Assembly: GCA_900696645.1 (NCBI GenBank)
Contig: CAADGV010000032.1
Location: forward strand, 52,716 to 116,715
Direction: 5' to 3'
Source: an uncultured Chlorobiota bacterium
GTDB taxonomy: Bacteria; Bacteroidota; Ignavibacteria; UBA10030; UBA6906
Length of the DNA: 64,000 nt
The notes under the pieces were generated by a model. That model had not been told where the DNA came from, searched no databases, and saw nothing but the letters and a program-made list of their open reading frames with translations. Of this stretch, positions 45,627 to 54,346 are shown piece by piece (position 1 is the first letter of the stretch; the number at the start of each line of letters is the position of its first letter). Made by a program: the position numbers and the translations under genes.

Positions 45627-48600
45627 TTACTTTCTAAACACTTTCCCATCATCAGAAACAGTCCACAACTTTCCGTCTTTCAGATACATCTTCTGCATTT
45701 CCGGGAGTGTGAACGGACGGGAACCTAATCTCCCGAAAACGCTTACTTGATTTCCGCTTTCATCCACCGCCCGGTCACGATCCATCCCCTTCGAAATCGA
45801 CAATGCCCGGCCGGGTGTTTTGCGCGAAGCAATCAGAACGGGGGCAGGAGCCGGACTGAACCCCAAGTAACCGGGAACGGTTTTGGGAGATGTCAGTTGA
45901 ACTACCCGCAATCCGTTTTTACCGTCGGCAACGTAGGCAAAGAGGCTTGCATTCGTTGATGCAACTTTCACTCCTTGCGCATCGTTGATTTGCCCGTCCG
46001 CGGTAAAAATCTTCTCCAACTTCATCTTTTCCGGATTCTCGACATCGACGATTACGAGTCCCTGCCGTCCCGCTGCAACGTACGCGTACGTTCTCGCAAC
46101 GTACACATCATTGGCGCCCTGCAAAACCAGCGTACCTCCTGCAACAGGTTTCGGATCCTCATTGTTGGTGAGATCGATGCTCTTCACGCCTTCTTCATCG
46201 CAGACAAAAGCATATCGAAACTGAACGGCCACAGCTTTCGGGTTACGAATGAATGGTGCGCCAATCTCTTTCACAATGCGAGGTTGCAGCGGATTCTCGA
46301 TATTCACAACCACAATTCCCCTGTCAGCACAGATGTAGACGTAGTTCCCTGCTATCGTCAAATTGACGGCGCCGTTGAGCACGCTGTTGGGATTGAATGT
46401 CAGCGCCCTGTCCAGAAAGTTATTCCTCGGATCGGCATCGACAAGATTCATGACATCGACGAGAATCAGCCCTTCATATTTGTCCGTTACATAGGCGTAA
46501 CTGTACAACGGATGCAACGGGCCCTGCTCTTGATTCTCGGGCCTGACTTTCCGTCGTGTGTCGATCGGCATGTTTGTCGGCAATGCAACGGCAGTTGCGT
46601 ATTTCGTTTTGACGCGAGTATTCTGTCCGAGCGGAGAAACGGGAGCCGTCACGATGCGTTCGGAGTATCCTTTGTTGTCGATGTTCGCAACATCATACAC
46701 ACGAAAACCGTCGTCGCCGCACGCTGCATAGAGATACTCTCCGCGAAGTTCCGCTCTCAAGACAGTCCCGCTGTGAGAGTACGCCGCTTGCAAATTTTTC
46801 TTGCTACTGAGATGTGATTTATAATAGTCGGGAAATGCCAGACTGTGCAAGTAACTTCCGATAACGGCTTGCGGTTCGTCTCCCTCTGTCACCTGAACGG
46901 CCGCTACGCCGCCATTGCCGGCCGCAACATAAGCGTACTTGCCCATGAAGTTGACGAAGTTCGTTCCCTGAAGAAACAACTGGGCAATCCACGCGTTGTT
47001 ATCGTTCTTCGATGACACGTGGCAGTCCGTGCAGGTCCGGGTTTCCGTCGAGCGAACCGTATGCGCAAAATGCGGATTGAATGCCTGACTGCTGAAACCG
47101 GGCGATGAAATCGGCGCCTGCTGGTTGTAAATCTGCTCACGATTTGCATTTACAGAACTGAGAATCAGCGCGCTTGATGAACGTACGGTCGTTATCTTGC
47201 TTCCCTTCGTCGTCCCTGTCAGGCCAAGCATGTAGCCGTCATCGCGCAACACTTGGGGATTGTACGTCGTCCAGTTGCGCGAGACCTCACCTTCATAGTG
47301 ATTCATCTGCTTTTTCCAATTCGCCTGTTGCGGAAGGTGACATCCGAAGCAGTTGGTAATCCACGACGTGTGGCAACTCTGGCATTCCATTTTTTTGTAT
47401 GAGTGCGCAAACAGGTTTTCATCCGTACCCGGCTTGCCGACTGTGCCATCCTTCATCATCAAATGAGCGGCTTCCGCTTTGGCGTTATAGGCCTTCGATT
47501 CCTTCGTATGAAGGTCAACCGTCTGCAAAACTTCCCACTGCAGTGTATCGACAAGCGAGGAACGCTGCAGGATTCTTCCTCCCGACTTTCTGAACCGGCG
47601 CTCGCTGAAAGGTGTGTAGAGATCAGCGAGATTCGTACCGCCCGAAGGCGCCGCAACTCCGGATGTTCGCAGCGTTGCTTTTTCAGAGAACGTGCCATGG
47701 CAATCTACGCATTGAATTTCTACTGCGTTGTGAAACTCGCCGACCAATTTGCCGCTGCCGTGATTGTCCTGCTTGAAGTGACAATCAACGCAATGCATTC
47801 CTTTTTCAAGATGAATATCCTTCAAATGAACAGCCTTTTGTGCATTCTTGCTTGCAGGAGTGGGAATCGTCGGCGCAGCCCCTTCAACCGGAACAACACC
47901 CTCGAACTTGTACGGGGCGTTGAACGGAATAATGTTGCCATCTTTGTCAAGCAGATTTCCTTTCCTGTCTTTCTTGAACACGGCTCTGAAAACCCAGCCG
48001 TGCCCGTGATAGTCAGAGAATTGTGTGTGCGAGAGTTGAGGATTCAACTCGCTCGTCTTCGCTAGAAATTCATAATTGCTCCAGTTTCCTCTCAACACCG
48101 CTTCTTCCGGATTACCGGAGAGAATGGCGAACGCCTCAGCGTCCGAAGGATATTTCTGCTGCTTCGGATACATCAACTCGCCGTCGGTTTCGTAATCCCA
48201 CATTTGAAAACCGAGGTATGTATTCACGAACGAATTCGGCTGGTGCATGTGACAACTCATACACTGGCTTGAAGGAATCGACCTTGTGAATTGGTGTTTG
48301 ATGGGATGACCCGAAGCCGATTTCGAAATTGTCGTGTCGGTTGTTTGCGACTGGCCGCGGTTGCCGAACTTTGCGTACGGTCCCGCATTGAACGGCGAGC
48401 GATCATTAGCATATACAACGTGACAACCCGTGCATCCGCTGGAGCGGTAGTCGCCGGGATGATCATTCGTCCCAAGAAAAGAAAGATGCGGATCGTTCAG
48501 TCGTGTTTTGTGGATATTGAGAACGGGCGAACTGATGCGAAGCTGCGTGCCCGGTCCGCGGTCACTCAGCTTGTTGTCGGGCCTGCCCGGCTCTTCAAAC

Positions 48601-49304
48601 GGATTTGGGATTCCAATTTCTGACGGATTGATGCGGGGGACTTTTCCGCCCCGTTCAAAACTCCTGAAGTTATCCGGCGGCTGCGTAATTTCCCACCGGG
48701 GAAGCGGCAGAAGAAACGGAAGAATTCCTTTCTTCTCCATCTCCTCTTGTGTCGGTGCCGGAACGGTATTGATGCGTTGCGGCTTTCCATCCCGACTGTA
48801 ACTTTCTCCGAGGATGTAAGTCTTGACAGGCAGAATGCCGTTGTTATACGCTGCTCCGCCCCACAACAGTGCCGAAGTCGTCATCATGCTTTTCTGCACG
48901 TTGCGCACAATAGGATCGGCGGTGGTGTTGTGGCACGGGCCGCATGCTTTTTCTGCTGCACGCAAATCTCCCGGATTGACAAAGCGAACGAACTCGGGAT
49001 ATTCTTCATTGAGAAGAGTATATGAACGTTGTGGATTTGCCGCTGACTTCCAGCGATTCGGGAAACGCGGTTTCACATGTCCGGCCTCTTGCGTAGTGAC
49101 GTCGGCATTTCCGCCGTGGCAGTCTGTGCATCCCAACTTCACCGCGGTGTTCTTGTGCATCGGCTCGATGCCGCCGTGGCACGTGACGCATCCTCTGCTC
49201 TTGCGGTCAGCATCGGCTTGCGATTGGCGCATGAGATCGGCTTCCTGCGCGTTCCCTGCCGAAACGAGAAGCATCAACCCGAATATGTATTTCATTCGTT
49301 GCAT
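45627..49304 (-). CDS. Decaheme c-type cytochrome fused to LVIVD beta-propeller
   Basis: 1225 residues. The signal peptide is about 1-19 (GNA|QEA); ATG 49295 is an alternative start. The first 750 or so residues contain ten CXXCH sites: CVTCH, CTDCH, CGPCH, CTGCH, CMSCH, CVDCH, CVDCH, CQSCH, CFGCH, CTDCH. The C-terminal 400 or so residues are LVIVD-type repeats (YAYVAAGRQGLVIVDVENP, YVYICADRGIVVVNIENP, YAYVTDKYEGLILVDV), predicted to fold as a propeller. Extracytoplasmic and likely on the outer surface or held at the outer membrane. It lies nine bases after the beta-barrel gene, compatible with a porin-cytochrome arrangement. Confidence 0.92.
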   Translation of the reverse strand: MQRMKYIFGLMLLVSAGNAQEADLMRQSQADADRKSRGCVTCHGGIEPMHKNTAVKLGCTDCHGGNADVTTQEAGHVKPRFPNRWKSAANPQRSYTLLNEEYPEFVRFVNPGDLRAAEKACGPCHNTTADPIVRNVQKSMMTTSALLWGGAAYNNGILPVKTYILGESYSRDGKPQRINTVPAPTQEEMEKKGILPFLLPLPRWEITQPPDNFRSFERGGKVPRINPSEIGIPNPFEEPGRPDNKLSDRGPGTQLRISSPVLNIHKTRLNDPHLSFLGTNDHPGDYRSSGCTGCHVVYANDRSPFNAGPYAKFGNRGQSQTTDTTISKSASGHPIKHQFTRSIPSSQCMSCHMHQPNSFVNTYLGFQMWDYETDGELMYPKQQKYPSDAEAFAILSGNPEEAVLRGNWSNYEFLAKTSELNPQLSHTQFSDYHGHGWVFRAVFKKDRKGNLLDKDGNIIPFNAPYKFEGVVPVEGAAPTIPTPASKNAQKAVHLKDIHLEKGMHCVDCHFKQDNHGSGKLVGEFHNAVEIQCVDCHGTFSEKATLRTSGVAAPSGGTNLADLYTPFSERRFRKSGGRILQRSSLVDTLQWEVLQTVDLHTKESKAYNAKAEAAHLMMKDGTVGKPGTDENLFAHSYKKMECQSCHTSWITNCFGCHLPQQANWKKQMNHYEGEVSRNWTTYNPQVLRDDGYMLGLTGTTKGSKITTVRSSSALILSSVNANREQIYNQQAPISSPGFSSQAFNPHFAHTVRSTETRTCTDCHVSSKNDNNAWIAQLFLQGTNFVNFMGKYAYVAAGNGGVAAVQVTEGDEPQAVIGSYLHSLAFPDYYKSHLSSKKNLQAAYSHSGTVLRAELRGEYLYAACGDDGFRVYDVANIDNKGYSERIVTAPVSPLGQNTRVKTKYATAVALPTNMPIDTRRKVRPENQEQGPLHPLYSYAYVTDKYEGLILVDVMNLVDADPRNNFLDRALTFNPNSVLNGAVNLTIAGNYVYICADRGIVVVNIENPLQPRIVKEIGAPFIRNPKAVAVQFRYAFVCDEEGVKSIDLTNNEDPKPVAGGTLVLQGANDVYVARTYAYVAAGRQGLVIVDVENPEKMKLEKIFTADGQINDAQGVKVASTNASLFAYVADGKNGLRVVQLTSPKTVPGYLGFSPAPAPVLIASRKTPGRALSISKGMDRDRAVDESGNQVSVFGRLGSRPFTLPEMQKMYLKDGKLWTVSDDGKVFRK

Positions 49305-49313
49305 TGAAGAACT

Positions 49314-50993
49314 TCAGTATGTGAACGCGAACCCGACGGTTCCGGCATACAGCATGTCCCCTCTTTCATAGATATCTTTGAAGCCGGCAAGCGGCGAGAA
49401 CGCCGAGAATCCGAGTGTAATGATCGCATTGTTGTTCAACAACGGACGATACATAATGCCAAGACTTGCCTCCAACCCGATTTGTTTGTGAATGGCATTC
49501 TGATTCAGAAAATCAACAAGAACACCGGTGTCAACGAAACGGAGATAGGTCAGATTGAGGGATGTCTTGATTTTAGGAGTGAGCTCGGCGTCGTATCCTG
49601 CATTCAGCAGAATGAGTCCCGGATTAACGAAGTTGGCTTGCCCTTCAAGTTTGCTGCTGCGCAGCGTAGGCAGAAAACTGAGCTTCTGCACAAGTCCCAC
49701 CCCCTGCAACCCGATGCGCTGCAGTTGCCAGTAACTGAACGCGCCTCCTGCAAAGAACGGAGCATCAAGAATTGCATCAAAGCCCTTTCCTGCATCATCG
49801 GCGATATCGTCGTCGCCTGAGGCATAGAGGCCCGAAATCTTGAAGCGCTGCCAGTCATCATCAACCGAGAGTTCGAGCGCCGCCATTTGTGCATTGATAG
49901 TGATTTTCTTTCCTGCGAACGAATTGAAATCATCGGTGCCGAACACCTGATAGAACGCATGCGTGATATTCAGCCAATCGAAATGGCCGTCTCCCGCCCA
50001 ACCGACATAGTATGCTTTGATCTCATGCGGTTTCACGTTGCCGGCCAGCGCGGGGCGGACAAGAAATCCGTTATCGTCGTAATGCGTGCCGGGTTTGTCG
50101 TGATTGTAATGAAAACTGAATTGAGTTGTGTAGCCGAGCGCCCACCAATCTTGAATGTAAATGTTCGCTATACCGACATCCTGATTGCGCCGGTCGAACA
50201 CGGTATTCAACTCACTGTTTGTTTCCTTCTCTAACATCGGCAGGTAGATGAGATTCCACTGAATCCGGTTCGCGTTGAGATTCCCGAACAGTCTCGCCCC
50301 GAGATTGAAGTCACTGAAAAGGAATCCTCTGAAATCGCTTGAGAATTTCTGAATTCCGACCTTCAACGAAACAAAGTCATATCTGTCGCTCACATCGAAC
50401 AGATGTTTCTCGACAAACAACTCTTGAAATCCGATATGATTTTCCGTCCTCGTGTCACCTTTCCGGACGTTGATGTTCAGCCCGTTGAACTCTTTCAATT
50501 GCGTGAAATTCAGATTGAAGACGGCAGTTGCCTTCACCTCCCAATCACGCGGACGAAATGCTGTCTGACCGCCGTACAGTTCAACGGAGAGTCTCGCAAA
50601 TGAATTGTTGACGAGCCTGTTATTCTCTCCAAAGAATACATCTCCCAACGGCTCACGCGTGCTTATGCCGATGGGAGTCGGGTTGCGGAGGATTTCAAAG
50701 ACATTCTCGGCAGTTGCCATGAGAATCAGGAACGTATTCTGTCCGGCAATCGGGTAGTCGCCCTTGAGGATATTCTGATTGTACGGATCGGCGGCGCTTC
50801 CCTCGACAGTGTACTCGGAAGCAGGCGAAACAATTCTCCAACGATCTTCAATCACTTCGAAGTCCTTTAGTGCAGGTTGTTTTGCAGCAAGTGTATCAGG
50901 ATTAGATGTTGGGGTTTGAGCAGCCGATTGGATGCAGCTCAAGAAAGCAGCCGCGAGAATCAACACACTTTTGAGCAGAAGAGTATGCTTCAT
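49314..50993 (-). CDS. Outer-membrane beta-barrel protein, candidate porin of a porin-cytochrome complex
   Basis: 559 residues with signal peptide about 1-25 (SAA|QTP). The mature chain is built of many amphipathic strands ending in aromatic residues (DWEVKATAVFNLNF, RYDFVSLKVGIQKFSSDF, WWALGYTTQFSFHYNH) and finishes with GTVGFAFTY, the usual outer-membrane C-terminus. About 20-24 strands seem possible, but I cannot count them reliably. The start overlaps the GlcG-type gene stop by four bases and the end is nine bases from the decaheme-LVIVD gene. That context suggests a sheath for electron transfer; a plain channel is possible. Confidence 0.85.
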   Translation of the reverse strand: MKHTLLLKSVLILAAAFLSCIQSAAQTPTSNPDTLAAKQPALKDFEVIEDRWRIVSPASEYTVEGSAADPYNQNILKGDYPIAGQNTFLILMATAENVFEILRNPTPIGISTREPLGDVFFGENNRLVNNSFARLSVELYGGQTAFRPRDWEVKATAVFNLNFTQLKEFNGLNINVRKGDTRTENHIGFQELFVEKHLFDVSDRYDFVSLKVGIQKFSSDFRGFLFSDFNLGARLFGNLNANRIQWNLIYLPMLEKETNSELNTVFDRRNQDVGIANIYIQDWWALGYTTQFSFHYNHDKPGTHYDDNGFLVRPALAGNVKPHEIKAYYVGWAGDGHFDWLNITHAFYQVFGTDDFNSFAGKKITINAQMAALELSVDDDWQRFKISGLYASGDDDIADDAGKGFDAILDAPFFAGGAFSYWQLQRIGLQGVGLVQKLSFLPTLRSSKLEGQANFVNPGLILLNAGYDAELTPKIKTSLNLTYLRFVDTGVLVDFLNQNAIHKQIGLEASLGIMYRPLLNNNAIITLGFSAFSPLAGFKDIYERGDMLYAGTVGFAFTY

Positions 50994-52609
50994 TGAATTT
51001 CGGGCTGGCGTGGAAACTTGACGTACGGAAGACGTACACCCTGATAGTAGAACTGATCGGAACGAATGTTCGGCGGCGGTTCGAATCCCGAGGCGCCTGC
51101 GGCGGCAATCAAATCATCCTGATCAACTCCATCGCCGCTGATGCCGATAGCACCGACAAGTTGGCCGTTCTTGTACAGAGGAATCCCACCGGGAAAGATG
51201 GTGACGCCGTTGCCGCGGTTCGGGCCAAACGTCGGAAGACCTTGGGCAAGCAAGCGGAATTGGTACGTGAAGTTTGTTCCTTCAAATAGCGGGCCCGGGC
51301 CTGTCCGGTTGCCCAACGAATCCCTGTCAATCCCCGGCGGAAAAAAATCCTGCGCAAGAAAACCGATTGCACGGGTTGTTATGGCAAGGGGAGAATTGGA
51401 AGAGAGGCCGAGAATCGTTCTTATTCTCTGACTGAATTCGGTGTTATTTTGAGGATTGGGATTGTTCGGGTTGCTGAACACAAGGGCAGTGCGGGCTTTT
51501 TGGACACAGACATCATAGCTGAAAATAGTCGCATCCGGGGTTCGCCAGATACCGAGAACGGATCCATCCACATCAACAACTGAAATGAAAACCTGCGATG
51601 CCGCGCCCACCGGTCGGCGGATTGCAGCGCGGGTTCGTTCAGCTTGAGTCTTCGCTTGCACGACAATCGACTGAACCTCGGCAGCCGTCAACATCGATCC
51701 TCCAACAATCGGAAAATCAAATCCGCCACCCAGCAACACTTCGCCTTCGTTCGGAAAACGTTGCGCAGGAGTCGCCCGAATAGGATAGTCGGTATCAACT
51801 GATCCCAGTGCAAGCGCTTGAGCAAACGTCAGCGAGAAATTTCCGGCAGGCGATTCGGCGGTAGCGTAGAGGAATCTGATTCCGTCAATAAAGATTCGAT
51901 CTCCTCTTCGATCATCAGGTACGGAGTAGCCAAGAACGGCGCCAAGGGCAATTACTTCATCGGAACTGACTCCCGTGCAGAGTGATTGCTTGAATTGTGA
52001 TTCGGCTCCGATCACGCCGATGCCTCCTGCAAGACAATCACCTTTGTAGATGGGAATACCACCGGGAAGATCATTCAGCGCGTTGCCGTTCGGCATGATG
52101 TCGCTGCCGGGCAGATTGGACAAACCAACGCCGAACAATGGTCCGCCGGGAGCATTTGCGACACCGGGCGGAAAGTGCGAACGCGTAATGAAACATGCAG
52201 TTGTTGTCGAAAAAGCGTGCCCGTTGCTGCTGAGAAACGCAGCCGTACGTGCCTTGCGGATGCACGTATCAACAGTTGTTATTTGAACCGGGATATTGTT
52301 GACTGTAAGCGGCGCAGAAACAAACCGGGCGCCGGTCATTCGGAACACACCGAGGATATTTCCTTCCCGGTCAGAGACGGCAATGGTGACTCTTTGATTG
52401 AGACGCTGTGCTTGTTCGACTGCGCGGGAAATGAGTGTTTCAACTTCGCTTTGAGAAAGAAACGGCGTGCAGACTTGGGCAGATGAGGAAGGGTTCTGAA
52501 TCGTGTCGCAGGATGACACAAACATAGAGGGGAAAAGAAAGAACCCAGCTCTAAGCAATGCTGCCAATCGGCTTCGAACCGGAATGAACTTGTTGGCAAC
52601 TCCGTGCAT
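50990..52609 (-). CDS. Lipoprotein with two GlcG/HbpS-type heme-binding domains
   Basis: 539 residues from ATG 52609 (GGGGAG upstream; frame open to 52672). A lipobox FVSSC puts the lipidated cysteine at 34. Two tandem DUF336 domains follow (about 50-265 and 285-525), each with TIAVSDREGNILGVFR / VFISVVDVDGSVLGIWR and a GGIPIYK--- -GGIGVIG / GGIPLYKNGQLVGAIGISG core. HbpS-type proteins of this fold bind heme. As first gene of the long operon after a good promoter, it may handle heme or act as a redox sensor for the cytochromes encoded next; that is inference. Confidence 0.88.
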   Translation of the reverse strand: MHGVANKFIPVRSRLAALLRAGFFLFPSMFVSSCDTIQNPSSSAQVCTPFLSQSEVETLISRAVEQAQRLNQRVTIAVSDREGNILGVFRMTGARFVSAPLTVNNIPVQITTVDTCIRKARTAAFLSSNGHAFSTTTACFITRSHFPPGVANAPGGPLFGVGLSNLPGSDIMPNGNALNDLPGGIPIYKGDCLAGGIGVIGAESQFKQSLCTGVSSDEVIALGAVLGYSVPDDRRGDRIFIDGIRFLYATAESPAGNFSLTFAQALALGSVDTDYPIRATPAQRFPNEGEVLLGGGFDFPIVGGSMLTAAEVQSIVVQAKTQAERTRAAIRRPVGAASQVFISVVDVDGSVLGIWRTPDATIFSYDVCVQKARTALVFSNPNNPNPQNNTEFSQRIRTILGLSSNSPLAITTRAIGFLAQDFFPPGIDRDSLGNRTGPGPLFEGTNFTYQFRLLAQGLPTFGPNRGNGVTIFPGGIPLYKNGQLVGAIGISGDGVDQDDLIAAAGASGFEPPPNIRSDQFYYQGVRLPYVKFPRQPEIQ

Positions 52610-52663
52610 CAACTCCCCTTGTATCATGGACGGATTGTGGTGCGTGACAAAGAACTTGGCTAC

Positions 52664-52692
52664 ATAGTACAATTCGCATCACAGAAAAGCAA
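52664..52692 (-). promoter_or_regulatory. Promoter of the redox/signalling operon
   Basis: Minus strand: TTGCTT (52692-52687), 17-base spacer, TACTAT (52669-52664), about 55 bases before the GlcG-type start codon. Good sigma70-like match. It is divergent from the tRNA promoter 36 bases away. Confidence 0.7.
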
Positions 52693-52727
52693 GATGGCTT
52701 AAGAATCCTTGTTAGCTGCAGCACGCG

Positions 52728-52756
52728 TTGATTTTGGACAACCAAGTTCATATATT
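52728..52756 (+). promoter_or_regulatory. Promoter of tRNA-Ala
   Basis: TTGATT (52728-52733), exactly 17 bases, TATATT (52751-52756), with the tRNA starting 15 bases later. Sigma70-like consensus spacing and position. Confidence 0.75.
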
Positions 52757-52771
52757 GAATCGGTTTTGCAC

Positions 52772-52844
52772 GGGGCTGTAGCTCAGCTGGGAGAGCGCGT
52801 GAATGGCATTCACGAGGTCAGGGGTTCGATCCCCCTCAGCTCCA
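52772..52844 (+). tRNA. tRNA-Ala (anticodon GGC)
   Basis: 73-base cloverleaf. The acceptor stem GGGGCTG/CAGCTCC has one G-U pair, the D-arm is GCTC-AGCTGGGA-GAGC, the anticodon stem CGTGA/TCACG encloses loop ATGGCAT with anticodon GGC, and the T-arm is AGGGG-TTCGATC-CCCCT. The discriminator is A; CCA is not encoded. A promoter lies just upstream and a terminator at 52935. Confidence 0.97.
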
Positions 52845-52854
52845 CGAAACGATC

Positions 52855-52929
52855 GGGGTTCTGCGCCGAAGGCGCCCGCCTGCCGGACGGACAGGCATCC
52901 GCCTCTGGCGGAGATCCCCCTCAGTTCCA
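52855..52929 (+). repeat. Split copy of the tRNA-Ala 3' end around a hairpin-rich insert
   Basis: GGGGTTC (52855-52861) and GATCCCCCTCAGTTCCA (52913-52929) repeat the tRNA 3' arm (52821-52844) with one mismatch, but are separated by 51 bases. The insert holds the hairpins GCGCC-GAA-GGCGC and TCCGCC-TCT-GGCGGA around an imperfect CCTGCC/GGACAGG stem. It looks like a palindromic repeat element sitting in a duplicated tRNA end. Confidence 0.7.
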
Positions 52930-52934
52930 TATTT

Positions 52935-52958
52935 AAGGGAAGAGAGTCTTCCCTTTTT
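52935..52958 (+). terminator. Rho-independent terminator after tRNA-Ala
   Basis: Perfect 9-bp stem AAGGGAAGA-GAG-TCTTCCCTT running into TTTTTGCTTTT. A strong intrinsic terminator, ending the tRNA transcript after the split repeat. Confidence 0.9.
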
Positions 52959-53024
52959 GCTTTTCTGTCGAACTCTTTTGTCGTGATTTGTTGTTGTCAA
53001 GGGTAGGTTGAACAGTTTTCAGTT

Positions 53025-53459
53025 ATGATCTGCTTTCAAAAATCACTCATACGCGTTGCTTGTCTTGTTCTGGCAACTGGTTCAGTGTTGGCAGGTTGCA
53101 AGAAAGATGAAGGCATTATCGGGCCCGACGGCAGCCCGTCCGACGTGATCTTCCCGACAACCAACATAAGCTACTCGCAACACGTTCAGCGGCTTTTCAG
53201 CCAGACGTGCATGTACGTCGGATGTCACAGCCAGGCGGAGCCGGCCGATCAACTGAAGCTTGACACGTATGAGAACCTGAGGTATGGCGTCCGCGGATTG
53301 CCTGTTGTTATTCCGGGTTCACCCGAAACAAGCGAATTGGTATTTCGGATTGAAGGAAGAACCGGGCAGCGCATGCCCCCGAATACGACAAACCCTCTCA
53401 ATCAAAATCAGATCAATGGCATCCGAACGTGGATTGCTGAAGGTGCCTTGAAAAACTGA
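53025..53459 (+). CDS. Lipoprotein with a single c-type heme site
   Basis: 144 residues with lipobox VLAGC (C25). The mature part has a CMYVGCH site (C62, C67, H68), a CX4CH variant, and a later GQRMPPN whose Met is the likely second axial ligand, followed by NQINGIRTWIAEGA, a typical C-terminal helix of small monoheme domains. Similar CX4CH domains occur in planctomycete and Bacteroidota surface lipoproteins. It is monocistronic on the plus strand, five bases from the convergent nadK stop, with no obvious terminator between. Confidence 0.8.
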   Translation: MICFQKSLIRVACLVLATGSVLAGCKKDEGIIGPDGSPSDVIFPTTNISYSQHVQRLFSQTCMYVGCHSQAEPADQLKLDTYENLRYGVRGLPVVIPGSPETSELVFRIEGRTGQRMPPNTTNPLNQNQINGIRTWIAEGALKN

Positions 53460-53464
53460 AGTTG

Positions 53465-54346
53465 CTACTCTCCCTGCCTCACATCTTTCCCCCACAAGAG
53501 CTTTCCCCTTAACACTTCATAGTATGATCTGTCCACACACTTCACAAGCCGTAGCGTGTGATTTGCTTTCTTGATGAATATCTCGATTGGCGGCTCCAGT
53601 ATTCCGGTTTCCTGGCCGTCGGCGGAGAGCAACACTTCATTGGCAGTTGCATACGCGACAACACGAATCGTATCGGTATCAGGAACAATAAGAGGGCGCC
53701 CGCTGAGCGTATGCGGAGCAATCGGCGTAATGCCGATGACGTTTGACGTTGGCGTGACTATTGGCCCTCCGTTGGAAAGCGCATACGCTGTTGAACCTGT
53801 CGGCGTGGAGATGATCAGGCCGTCGCCTCTGTATGTTACGGCAAATGTTCCGTTGATGTAGGTTTCGACATCCATCACGCGTGCCGAGCGCGATTTATCC
53901 ACCACAATGTCATTCACGCCGTACAATGTTTGACCCGGCAACGACGGCGATGTCGCTTCCAGTACCATCCGTTCTTCAACGTGATAGTTGTTCGCGATAA
54001 CATTCTTGATTGAAGTCTCGAGCTCATCCGGAGCAAACTCGGCAAGGAATCCGAGCTTTCCGAGATTCACACCCAGAATTGGTGTGCTTTCGGTCCCCAC
54101 CGTCCGCGCAGCCGAAAGAATGGTTCCGTCTCCCCCCATCGCAATGACAATATCAACCCCTTGAACGCACTCCGCATGATTACGAGTCTCGACTGTTCCA
54201 AGCTGAACATTCTTGCTCTTCAGCAACTCGACAAGCTCACCATCGATCACGAACTCGACGCCCGAGCGGTTGAGTGTATCGACAAGCAACTTCACCACAC
54301 CTGGAAGTTCGTGCTTCGACCGGTTCCCGATTATTCCGAATTTCAT
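53465..54346 (-). CDS. nadK: NAD kinase
   Basis: ATP-dependent phosphorylation of NAD to NADP; 293 residues, cytosolic. It has the catalytic GGDGT in VIAMGGDGTILSAAR, the second signature YRGDGLIISTPTGSTAYALSNGGP and LGFLAEF between them. It starts with a four-base ATGA overlap on the DUF1844 gene. It is the last gene of the minus-strand operon that begins near 63.5 kb. Confidence 0.97.
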   Translation of the reverse strand: MKFGIIGNRSKHELPGVVKLLVDTLNRSGVEFVIDGELVELLKSKNVQLGTVETRNHAECVQGVDIVIAMGGDGTILSAARTVGTESTPILGVNLGKLGFLAEFAPDELETSIKNVIANNYHVEERMVLEATSPSLPGQTLYGVNDIVVDKSRSARVMDVETYINGTFAVTYRGDGLIISTPTGSTAYALSNGGPIVTPTSNVIGITPIAPHTLSGRPLIVPDTDTIRVVAYATANEVLLSADGQETGILEPPIEIFIKKANHTLRLVKCVDRSYYEVLRGKLLWGKDVRQGE

